Of a DNA stretch of 64,000 nucleotides, positions 17,627 to 26,600 are shown one piece after another. The stretch is from Nitrospira sp. (GTDB lineage Bacteria > Nitrospirota > Nitrospiria > Nitrospirales > Nitrospiraceae). Under the pieces are notes generated by a model that worked only from the letters and a program-made list of their open reading frames with translations, ran no database searches and was not told the DNA's origin. Position numbers and translations under genes: made by a program. Each line of letters begins with the position of its first letter. Within the stretch, counting starts at the first letter, position 1. Where the stretch lies: assembly GCA_031315995.1 (NCBI GenBank), contig JALDRG010000018.1, forward strand, positions 1 through 64,000, in the 5' to 3' direction.

Positions 17627-17826
17627 TGGGTGTCCGTCGGACCCAGGGATTGCCGCGCGTACTCCACTGATCAGACTTGACCGCCTCGTGAACTCCTGCC
17701 CCGTACCGTGCCCTTTTTCCTCAGCACAAGCGACGCCCTTAGTCGGTCCGGCAGCGTGTTGGCTTGTCAGCCGTCGGGCACTCGCGTAGAGTGCGCGCGC
17801 GACACCTGATGTGTTCCGGAAAGGCG

Positions 17827-19380
17827 ATGGACATGACGGTACTTGATGCGCGGATACTCGAACGGCTGATGTCGGAATTCCGGGGCTCGATGCGAGGGTT
17901 GCTCACGGATGTCTGCCAGGATTTCGAACAACATTATGCCGACGCTGTCCGCACGTTCGAATTGCCGATCGATTGGTTTCGCACGCTGGAGCAGTCGTTC
18001 ACATCTGCTGAATACAGCAATTGGAAGGTGGTCGGGTGGATCGAGTCGTTGAACGATCTGCTGTATTTTGTCGATATCCTGGTTCAAGTGCGGCGGGAGC
18101 GATCGCGTGGAGACATCGCCGAACAGCTGCGCGGGGAGTTTAAAGAACAATTCTACGAGCACGGCTATGTCGATGAGATTTTTCCTAACGGCAAGCCTGA
18201 GGCTCACCTCCTTCTTTCTCGATTGACCGCATTTTGCCGGCGATTGGCGCGGGAAATCACCCAAGAGTCGGTCTGCCTTGCTCCCCAGCTGGCTTGTGCG
18301 TGGGTAGCCGGACAGGGGCAGGACACATGGCTGGTGCCCTGTGATTTGAATGCGAACGTTGAACGTGTCGAGCTGCCTTGGGTGTGTGCGGTGGGCACGG
18401 CGGCCTTGTCCTACGCCGCACCCCGCCCGGTTCGTTCGGCGCTCACACGTGCGAGGGGGCAGGCGGAATTTATGATCAGGGCATCCGGGATCGATCTTCT
18501 GGTCGGCGATCGGACCTATCCCATGGTCGAATGCGGTGCGGAAGTGCGGTGGTATTGGCGGCGTATCGAGCCCTTCTGTCTGCGAGAGAGTCAATACGGC
18601 CCGCTCGTTCTCGGGCCGACGCTGGTTTATGGAAAGGACAAGACACCGGTGGCGGTGCGGCCGACCAGGCCGGAGGTGGTGGCGCGAATGCGGCGGGCGC
18701 TGTCTGTCATTGCGCAGGCCTGGCCGGAGGGGGATCGGCTGCTGGCGTTGCTGACCTCGCGGGTCGTGCCGCTCAAGGCCACCGGGGTCGTGAGCTTCAG
18801 CTATCGGCATCGCCCCGGCCTGTCCGCCATCAATTGTTTTAACCGTGACCGACTTGATCTGATCGACGATCTAATCCACGAGAACAGCCATCACCATCTG
18901 AATTTGCTGCTGCGCAAAGACGTGCTCTATCAGAACGATCACAATCAGGAGATTTTCTATTCTCCTTGGAGGCGCAGCCTGCGTCCGCTGAGGGGTATTC
19001 TTCACGCCACCTTCACGTTCACCATGGGGGCGATGTTGTTCGAGCGGCTGGCGACCTGGGGATCGGGTCGAGCAGGGAAAGCACGGTGGAAAAAGGCCGG
19101 CTTGAGACAGCGTGATCTCGTGCGGGCCCGATACCGCTGTCTTGAAGAAATCGACTCGGTTCGTTACTCGCTCAAGGATCTCAACCATGCGGGGGGGCAC
19201 CTGAAATGGCTGACCCTGGGTGGCAAGCGAGTGGTGGCGCAATTGGCCGATGCGCTGGCGCATATCCAGCGACACATGCAGGTCTATGAGAAAGACGTGA
19301 GCCGGTCATCATTTGGCCCGGCACTACGCCGCCACCGAGCTGAGTTGGCCCAAGCGCGAGACACGCTAAGCCTGATGTAA
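17827..19380 (+). CDS. HExxH-motif protein, putative peptide beta-hydroxylase family
   Basis: A 517-aa soluble protein. The metal-binding HExxH reads HENSHHH, with H351, E352 and H355. It is followed by an FYSPWRRSLRPLRGILHATF segment. That combination matches the HEXXH-motif domain family found beside ribosomally made peptides, some members of which are iron/2-oxoglutarate peptide beta-hydroxylases. Two ATGs (17827 and 17833) lie behind GGAAAGG; the longer is given, though spacing favours the second. No obvious precursor peptide or radical-SAM partner is adjacent; the nearest genes are a zinc-ribbon peptide and an AbrB-like protein. The activity assignment is by family only. Confidence 0.75.
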   Translation: MDMTVLDARILERLMSEFRGSMRGLLTDVCQDFEQHYADAVRTFELPIDWFRTLEQSFTSAEYSNWKVVGWIESLNDLLYFVDILVQVRRERSRGDIAEQLRGEFKEQFYEHGYVDEIFPNGKPEAHLLLSRLTAFCRRLAREITQESVCLAPQLACAWVAGQGQDTWLVPCDLNANVERVELPWVCAVGTAALSYAAPRPVRSALTRARGQAEFMIRASGIDLLVGDRTYPMVECGAEVRWYWRRIEPFCLRESQYGPLVLGPTLVYGKDKTPVAVRPTRPEVVARMRRALSVIAQAWPEGDRLLALLTSRVVPLKATGVVSFSYRHRPGLSAINCFNRDRLDLIDDLIHENSHHHLNLLLRKDVLYQNDHNQEIFYSPWRRSLRPLRGILHATFTFTMGAMLFERLATWGSGRAGKARWKKAGLRQRDLVRARYRCLEEIDSVRYSLKDLNHAGGHLKWLTLGGKRVVAQLADALAHIQRHMQVYEKDVSRSSFGPALRRHRAELAQARDTLSLM

Positions 19381-19904
19381 TCGACCCCGTTGTCGGAGGG
19401 CATGAGCGAACAGAACGCGAACGGGTCTAGGCATCGCTCGAAGCCTTGGCCGTCAGAATGTCAGCACCCGCCGATCTACCCGCCGTTGGTGTATCAAGCT
19501 TTGTGTCGTGGTGAAGCTCCAGAACTCGCCCATGCTCTTCTAGTAAGATCGCACGCCTGTTATCGTAAGATACAACCATCGCAAAATGGTACCACGGCCC
19601 TCTGCCGCCGTATCTAACAAGATACAATGAGTATCTTGTTAGATACGATAAGCGGAGCCTTGAAGTAGATGCGGGCAACCACTGAATGTTTTTTCTGACT
19701 GTCTCCTGAGAGCCCGCATCGGAGAATCAATCCGTCTCTCAGCGGTTAGGGGCCGTCGAAGTAACAAGTTGTTGGTTTGATGCACCATGAACACTTGGTT
19801 TTGGGATCAGCCAAGTTGCTGCGGTCGCTCATGTCACGCTTTCTGCTGAGCCCAGGAAAATCTCTTGCGGGATAACCACCTCCAGCGTGTACTAAGGTTA
19901 TGCT
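19381..19904. other. Intergenic region with a nested inverted repeat
   Basis: About 520 bases follow the HExxH gene. The main feature is the nested inverted repeat at 19610-19646 and a related half-site near 19562-19575. A minus-strand frame (19427-19579 or up to 19678) is open across part of it, but it resembles no family and its longer form is partly the repeat itself. Confidence 0.45.
19610..19646. repeat. Nested palindromic repeat, two 16-base arms
   Basis: GTATCTAACAAGATAC, a five-base AATGA spacer, then the exact reverse complement. Each arm is itself an imperfect palindrome (GTATCT-aaca-AGATAC). A third, diverged copy (TATCGTAAGATACAA) lies about 35 bases upstream. The lack of a T-run and the repeated GTATCT half-sites suggest an operator cluster rather than a terminator. 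Confidence 0.55.
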
Positions 19905-20075
19905 TTGAGGTGTGCCGTAATCGAAGCATGGAAGAGACACGGAGACAGCATGGCCATGGTCATCGAAAAAGCGGTGATGGAAGCGCTCGGTATCACGGAA
20001 CAGACACCGCTCCAGGTAATGGTGAAAGGGAACGCGCTGGTTGTTAGACTGACGAACGTGGGAGTGGGGCCCTGA
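19905..20075 (+). CDS. AbrB/MazE-like swapped-hairpin DNA-binding mini-protein
   Basis: Translation from a TTG at 19905 (AAGG about seven bases upstream) gives 56 aa. The sequence around KRHGDSMAMVIEKAVMEALGI and the later LQVMVKGNALVVRL match the SpoVT/AbrB fold used by MazE-type antitoxins and transition regulators. If TTG is not used, an ATG at 19950 would give only the second part of the fold. No toxin gene is recognisable next to it: the following frame (20083-20316) looks non-coding. It may be an orphan regulator or the remnant of a toxin-antitoxin pair. Confidence 0.55.
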   Translation: MRCAVIEAWKRHGDSMAMVIEKAVMEALGITEQTPLQVMVKGNALVVRLTNVGVGP

Positions 20076-20248
20076 GCGGAGGATGAACGCGTTGGTGCAG
20101 TGGCTGCAAGCCCAGATCGCAAGCGGAAGAGGCGACCGGCACGCAACGGAACCTCCCTGTCAGGAGCCCTGCAAGGGAGATAACCATGGATTGTGCGGGA
20201 TTTGGGCGAGAAAATGTTCTGGTGCTTCAGCCACAGACGAGAAGAAAC

Positions 20249-20323
20249 CGGAGGCGTACCCTAGTGGTACGTTGAGGATGCGTTCAAGGCAAGAACGCCG
20301 CTGGGGCCTTTTTTAGCAGCCTG
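20249..20323. repeat. Nitrospira-type intergenic repeat with hairpins
   Basis: GTACC-ctagt-GGTAC is followed by GCGTTC-aaggcaa-GAACGC and a GGGGCCTTTTTTAGCAGCCTG tail. This arrangement resembles a repeat I associate with intergenic regions of Nitrospira genomes. Similar fragments occur near 15571-15583 (CAGCAGGCTGCTAG) and 60644-60680. It lies between the AbrB-like gene and the convergent PKD-domain gene and could end transcription from either side. Confidence 0.45.
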
Positions 20324-20324
20324 A

Positions 20325-21449
20325 CTAAGGCATGACCGTGACGTCCACATATGCCGGAGCCCCATCTGCGCCCTTCTTGTCCGTCACGCGCAGCTTGAAG
20401 CGAAAGGTGCGTTTCTCGGACACGTAGGGGGCGGTGAATGACGGGTTCGGCATGTTGACGTCGAGCATGGCCACCTTGCTGCCGCGGACCTGGCTCCAAG
20501 TGTAAAACAGCGACTCCCCCTCGGGGTCGCGACTCCGCAATCCATCCAGGCGTACCTTCGAACCAGCCCTCACCGTCATAGACTCCCCAGCATCCGCGAT
20601 AGGAGGGTCGTTCGGTTCCTCATTCACGTCGACTCGTATGTCGAGGGTCGCCTGTTTCCCACGGTTGGCGACGGTGAGAGAGGTTTTCCCATTTCCCGCG
20701 ATTTGCAGCAGCCCGTCTGGCAATACCTTGATGATGTGTTCGTCGCCGGAGGTGTAGTGCGTGCCGGTGCTGGGTGCAGAGAGGGGGCGGGGAATCCCGT
20801 CGGCAAATTCGCCGACCACCGGAAGTTCGAAGATCTTACCGAGCGAATCGACATGCCCATAGGCGGAGGATTGTCCGGTTCGTCCGAGCTGCAGCGGTTT
20901 CTCGGTCTCAAAGCTGATCGAGACCAGCTCGGCCTTAGGTTGAACCATGACAAACACCTCATCGAAGTCGCTCTTGTGACCCAGGCGACCTTGAGAAATT
21001 TCGGCGATGGCCAGGAGGCGCATGCGACCGATCGCGTCCGAGGGAATGGGCAAGGGGCCACCGTAGGCCGGTACGTCGTTAATGGTGGAGGTCTTGGCCG
21101 GAAGGGCGACCACGGGAGCCTCGGTGACGCTGTCCTTCTGCCAATACTTCCCGATCGACATGGTGGCGCCCCGTGACGCCTTTCCGGACTGGTCTTCCCC
21201 CTGTTCCACGAGCGCTTCTGTGTGCTCCTGGTACCAGTAGTAGCGCACTTCGACGAGGCCTGCTTCTCTGCCAGCCTCGACCTCGATCGGAATCGTCTGG
21301 CCGGATGTTAGGTTCGCACCATCCACGGGCGCGACAATCTTGAAAGCGTATGCCGGGGAATCAGAGAAGCAGATGAAAAGGAACAGAGCCAGCAGGTATG
21401 CGCTCGGTTGCCGCCTGGTATGTGTGTCTATGAACGTTGTAGGTCGCAT
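20325..21449 (-). CDS. Secreted protein with PKD-type domain
   Basis: A 374-aa protein starting at ATG 21449, with GAGGTGA directly upstream. The open frame to 21713 is a shadow of the permease gene. A signal peptide (about 15-34, ending PAYA) is followed by beta-rich domains. The last ~90 residues are PKD/Ig-like: PPIADAGESMTVRAGSKVRLDG, RDPEGESLFYTWSQ, FRFKLRVTDKKG. A preceding ~80-residue segment resembles a BIG-type Ig domain. It starts two bases after the permease stop, so the two are co-translated. Probably a periplasmic or surface adhesive protein; function unknown. Confidence 0.78.
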   Translation of the reverse strand: MRPTTFIDTHTRRQPSAYLLALFLFICFSDSPAYAFKIVAPVDGANLTSGQTIPIEVEAGREAGLVEVRYYWYQEHTEALVEQGEDQSGKASRGATMSIGKYWQKDSVTEAPVVALPAKTSTINDVPAYGGPLPIPSDAIGRMRLLAIAEISQGRLGHKSDFDEVFVMVQPKAELVSISFETEKPLQLGRTGQSSAYGHVDSLGKIFELPVVGEFADGIPRPLSAPSTGTHYTSGDEHIIKVLPDGLLQIAGNGKTSLTVANRGKQATLDIRVDVNEEPNDPPIADAGESMTVRAGSKVRLDGLRSRDPEGESLFYTWSQVRGSKVAMLDVNMPNPSFTAPYVSEKRTFRFKLRVTDKKGADGAPAYVDVTVMP

Positions 21450-21451
21450 GC

Positions 21452-23266
21452 TCACCTCGTCAGGTGGTAGGGGACGTCGGTTAGGATGACTCGATCTTTG
21501 AACAGGAGGGCGCCCTTCAGCATGAACGCGCGCTGATTGTGCAGGATGTTTTGCCACCAGCGGGCGGGGAGAATCTCCGGGATCACGACCGTGACCCAAC
21601 ATTCCTGATCCTTTTGTAGCACCTGTTCGAGGTAGTCCAATAGCGAACTCAAGACGGATCGGTATGGAGACGGCAGTACGGTGAGGGGCACGCCGCAACC
21701 CCACTGCGCCCATTGAATTTCCACCCTGGCGCTCTCTTCAGGATCGACGTCGACCAGCACCGCCCGAATGTCTCCCGAGCGACTTCGTGCATAGTCTACA
21801 GCGCGAATGACGGCACGATTGACTCCGCCGATCGGAATCACGACGATGTTGCGCCGGGGCATGGGGGGGCGATGTCCGCGCGAGAGCGCGATTTGCTCAG
21901 AGACGGCCTTGTAGTGGGAGCGAATCGCGCGAAACAGCATGATGAGGAGCGGGATGAGCACAATGACGATCCACGCGCCGTGGGCGAATTTGGTGCTGGC
22001 GATAATCACCGTGGCAATGGCGGTCGTGACGGCGCCGATGCCGTTGACCAGCAGTTTCTTCTCCCAATGTGGTCCCCGCTTGACCAACCAGCGTTTCACC
22101 ATTCCGGCCTGCGAGATAGTAAAGGAGAGGAAGACGCCGACGGCGTAGAGGGGGATGAGGGCGTGTGTGTCGCCGTTGAACATGACGATCAGCAGGCAGG
22201 AGAAGACGCCGAGAATGATCACCCCGTTCGAGAAGACCAGTCGGTCGCCCATCATTGACATCTGGTGCGGCATGTAGCTGTCGCGGGCCAGGATCGAGGC
22301 CAAGCGCGGGAAGCCGTTAAAGCTACTGTTGGCCGCCAGAATTAAGATGGTCATGGTCGAAGCCTGGACAAGGAAATAGAGCGGGCCTGTTCCGAAGGTG
22401 GCGCGCGCGATTTGAGAGACAACGGTCTCGTCATGCTTGGGCACGATGCCGAAGTAGTAGGCCATGGCGGTGATGCCGATGAACAGGGTGCCGAGAATTG
22501 CCGCCATGCCGATCATGGTGAACGCGGCGTTTTTGGGTTCAGGTTTCTTGAACGCGGAGACACCGTTTGAAATGACTTCGACCCCGGTGAGGGCCGTACA
22601 GCCGGAAGAAAATGCGCGGAGAAGAAGAAACAGCGTCAACGGTTCCGTCGGCGCGGTACTGGGTAGCGGCTCGAAACGTGTCGCATGGCCGAACAGTATC
22701 TGGATCGTGCCGACGCCGAGCATGGCCGCGAGGGTGCCGATGAAGATATAGGTCGGTACCGCGAAGAACTGTCCCGATTCACGGACCCCGCGTAAGTTCA
22801 CGACGGTGACAAGGAGGATCGCGGCGACACAAAGAGCTTCACGATGAGGGAGAAGGTCTGGCAGTGCCGAGGTAAGCGCGGCCATTCCGGCCGCGACGCT
22901 GACGGCCACGGTCAAGACATAGTCGATCATCAAGGCCGCGGCAGCGACCAGTCCCGGCCATTCGCCAAGATTCGATTTGCCGACAATGTAGGCGCCGCCG
23001 CCCTCCGGATATTCGAAAATAATCTGCCGATAGGACATGGTCAGAATAATGAGCAAGCCGATGATGGACAGGCTGAGCGGGATGGAATAGCCGATCATGG
23101 CCGCGCCGGCCAGGGTCAAGACGAGCAGAATCTCTTCCGTGGCATAGGCCACCGAGGATAAGGCGTCGGAGGAAAAGACGGCTAGGGCGAGTCGCTTAGA
23201 AAGGCGTTCGTGAGCGGCTTCCTTCGTCTTGAGTGGCAGGCCAACGAGCCAGCGTTTCAAGATCAT
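21452..23266 (-). CDS. APC-family permease, KimA-like potassium/proton symporter
   Basis: A 604-aa protein with about 12 transmembrane helices and a ~150-residue cytoplasmic C-terminal domain. The N-terminus carries LSKRLALAVFSSDALSSVAYATEEIL and later EYPEGGGAYIVGKSNLG, both typical of the YdaO/KimA subgroup of APC transporters. Bacillus KimA, a high-affinity potassium importer, has nearly the same length. Amino-acid transport is the alternative. No riboswitch (KimA genes in firmicutes often have a c-di-AMP switch) is evident upstream. It overlaps the PKD-protein ribosome site. Confidence 0.82.
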   Translation of the reverse strand: MILKRWLVGLPLKTKEAAHERLSKRLALAVFSSDALSSVAYATEEILLVLTLAGAAMIGYSIPLSLSIIGLLIILTMSYRQIIFEYPEGGGAYIVGKSNLGEWPGLVAAAALMIDYVLTVAVSVAAGMAALTSALPDLLPHREALCVAAILLVTVVNLRGVRESGQFFAVPTYIFIGTLAAMLGVGTIQILFGHATRFEPLPSTAPTEPLTLFLLLRAFSSGCTALTGVEVISNGVSAFKKPEPKNAAFTMIGMAAILGTLFIGITAMAYYFGIVPKHDETVVSQIARATFGTGPLYFLVQASTMTILILAANSSFNGFPRLASILARDSYMPHQMSMMGDRLVFSNGVIILGVFSCLLIVMFNGDTHALIPLYAVGVFLSFTISQAGMVKRWLVKRGPHWEKKLLVNGIGAVTTAIATVIIASTKFAHGAWIVIVLIPLLIMLFRAIRSHYKAVSEQIALSRGHRPPMPRRNIVVIPIGGVNRAVIRAVDYARSRSGDIRAVLVDVDPEESARVEIQWAQWGCGVPLTVLPSPYRSVLSSLLDYLEQVLQKDQECWVTVVIPEILPARWWQNILHNQRAFMLKGALLFKDRVILTDVPYHLTR

Positions 23267-23629
23267 GCGTCATTATGCCTGAAGTTGCGGAAGAGAGACA
23301 ATGCAGTGTAGTGTAAATGGTGCGTGAGTGATGAGCGAGCGGGTGCCTCTCAGGTTCGTGTGCTATCGATCGATTGGGCGATGATGAGGATGTCCGCACG
23401 CCAGTTTTGGCTGATTGGGATGCTGCGTGCGTGGAAGCCAGGAGGGGGTTGACAGAGACCGAGAACTTCAGTAGTCTCCGACACTTGTTTTTCATGGAGT
23501 GCTGCGTGCCGTATCACGCAGAATTACAGCTAGAACGCCTATCTCGGTCGGGATTGTCATGTTCTGCTCGTAAAAGCTCATAACGTTTTCATCAATTCCT
23601 TTCCAAACTCTATCCAAGGAGGCCGGTCC
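23267..23629. other. Divergent promoter region, nothing specific recognised
   Basis: About 360 bases separate the minus-strand permease and the plus-strand multicopper oxidase. No credible gene is visible. The AAGGAGG at 23616-23622 is the ribosome site of the oxidase. Confidence 0.4.
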
Positions 23630-26600
23630 ATGGATTGCCATTGGTTCACCCGTGTCACATCGCGCGCTCTCAGCGTTATTGCTGGCGGCGCGCTTGTGTG
23701 TCTTCCGCTGACCGCATCGGCTGAGGCTCAGTCGCATGTGGATCATGCGGCGCCGCAACAAACGGCGATGACCCATCAACTTCCGCCCTGGGCGGAGCAG
23801 TTGAAGGGGCAAACGATCGTTGAAGATGCGATGGCTGGAAAGCCGGAGCGTTCCGCAATGGTCGAGCAACAGCACCAACGGATTATGGAACATTTAACCC
23901 ATGATCCGCAGGCGCAACAGGTCAATACGGGTATGTTCAATACCCAGACCATGATGCACCAATATGGGGCGGGCGGTCAGGACCTCTTGTTGATGTCCGA
24001 CCCACGGGTGGAGCCGGTGGCTTTGAATAGTGGCGGCAAGTGCCCGGCCACTGCTCCGGTCAAGCAGTACAACATCTCCGCAATTAACGTCGAGATCACG
24101 CTCAACCAGTGGCTCGATTTCTATCCTGGCTACATGTACACGTTGGATGAGAACCTCGAGAAGGTTCGCGAAGAGGAAGAAAAGAACCGGGTGGCGCGTG
24201 ATGTGGACGGGTTCGATCCGGGCGCAGTGATCCCTGGCGTGCAAGCGCAGTGGATTCAGCCGCTGACGATTCGCGGCAATCAGGGTGATTGCGTCAAGAT
24301 CAAGTTGAGCAACAAGTTGGAAGGTGGCGAAGACGTCAGCCTGCATATCCATGGCTCCAGCATGGTGGTGAGCGCCACCGGTGCCTCAGCCGCCACGACG
24401 AACTCCGACAGCATCGTGCCCGCGGAGAAGAGCGGAGAGTTCGAGTGGTACATCCACCCGAGCACGCAGGAAGGTGTCCGGCAGTTCCATACCTTCGCCA
24501 ACGACCGCGAATTGACCGTGATGGGCCTGTTCGGGTCCTTTGTCGTCGAGCCACGCGGATCCGAGTATTTGGAAGCGTTGGGAACCGGTGATGCGACTCC
24601 GGCCAAAAGCGGCTGGCAGGTCATGATCAAGAACGGGACAGGTCCGGACTTTCGTGAATTCGTCCTGTACTATCACGAGGTCGGCGACGAAGCATTCCGT
24701 CCCGTTAACAAGAAGGGCGACTTCTTGCCGCAGCGTGATCCCCTGACCGACGCGTATCGTCCAGGCGGTCGTGCGATCAACTATCGCAGCGAGCCGTTCG
24801 GGATCAACAACATGCACGTGCAGCACGAATACTTTGGATTTGAAGACGAGTCGATGGGGTACAGCTCGTACACCTTTGGTGATCCGTCTCCCACGATCCC
24901 GCGCTCCTACATGGGCGATCCGGCGAAGTTCCGCCTGGTCCATGGCGGGTCGGAAGTGTTCCATAGCCACCATCCCCATGGCGGCACGATTCGGTGGCCG
25001 CGCAGCCCTCGCGCCATCGATGACATGAATCTGTGGACGACCGCCGGAAACGGACCGGTCAAGTATCCGGTTATCCGTGCCAAGACGGACCGTGTCGACG
25101 TCGAAGTCATCGGGCCGTCAGAAGCGTTGGACCTCGAGACGGAGTGCGGATCCGGCCTGTGCCAGCAGTTGGCCGGCGATTTCCTGTTCCATTGCCACGT
25201 GGCGCACCATTATGTGGCGGGCATGTGGGGGTATTGGCGGGTATACAACACCCTTCAACAGGGCGACATGCGTAATGACGTCATGCCGGATCTGCTGGAG
25301 TTGCCCGATCGGAAAGGTCGCATCAAAGGGCCGATCACCTCGGATAAGTTAGTCGGTCAGACTGTGGATTGGTTCGGCAAGTCGTTCAAGATCGTTGAGA
25401 AGGGCAAGAGTGATTGGAAGTCCAATCCAGCCACCGTCACGATCAAAGACTGGGTTGAAATGCAACTCCCGACGATGGGCAAGCCGGGACATAAGAACGA
25501 TGAAAAGGGACAGATCGTCTCCTACGATGCCACGGTGTTGGATTGGGCCTGGGAAGGCACCCGTGCGTTGAGTGAACCGGAAAGCACGATCGATAATCCT
25601 AAGTATAAATCGACTCATCCGGGGAAGCGGCACCCGATTACGTTTGAGCCGTTGACCGGTAAGGTTGCCTGGCCTCACCTCACTCCGCACTTCGGAAAGC
25701 GCGTCATGTTCTCCCCGAACCACGTGGGTGCGCCTTGGCTGGAGATGATCCGCCGGGATGCCAACGGGGAGGAGAGCGTCGATCAGGCCTTGCCTGGTGA
25801 AAACGGCAATTGGAGCCTCTGTCCGGAAAACGCAGGACGGAAGAGCTACAACGTCCACTTCATCAAGCTTCCGATCACCATTGCCAGAAAGATCGGCAAG
25901 GAGCCGCCGGTAGTGGATCCGAACGGGTTGATCTATGTGTTGCATGAAGAAGAGGCGGATATCCGGAAGAACGACGATCTGAAGTATCCGCTGGTCGTCC
26001 GCGGCAATATCTACGATTGCGTGGATTGGACCTTGACCAGCGAGTGGGACGACGACGACTATACGAACTTTCAGTCGTCGAAGATCAACACCCACTGGCA
26101 TTTCTTACAGTTCGACAATCAGGCGTCCGACGGCGTGATCACCGGATTCTCCTATGAGCAATCGGTGCGTCCGTTCACGATGCTGGAGAAGAAGAATGCG
26201 AAGGGGCTCCCTGTCCCGATGAACACCGTGTTCACCGCTCCGGCGAAAAAAGGCGCAAACACGATCACGGTGAAGAATGCCAAGCAGTACCACGTTGGCA
26301 CGCTGATCCTCGTGGGTGCCGACAATGTAAAGGGCAATGAAATTTCCCGTATCAAGGCGATCAGTGGCAACACGATCACGTTGGCCAAAGGGCTGAAGCA
26401 CGATCATCCTGTCAATGACATCGTGACGGTCGAGTTCGTGCGGCAGCGGTTCTGGGTCGACGCGGACGTGGGCACGGTGTTCTGGCATGACCATGCATTC
26501 GGCGCGACCACGTGGCCACATGGCGGCTTCGGGACGTTCATTGCCGAGCCGGTCGGATCCACCTACCATGATCCAAAGACTGGAAAGCTGATCCGCAGCG

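Noticed and set aside
19427..19678. 83-aa minus-strand frame
   Set aside because: Its N-terminal third is translated from the inverted repeat, and no start with a good ribosome site exists; kept only as a possibility in the intergenic note.
20083..20316. 77-aa frame after the AbrB-like gene as a toxin
   Set aside because: Composition is unlike a toxin, no ribosome site is evident, and its 3' half is formed by the intergenic repeat.
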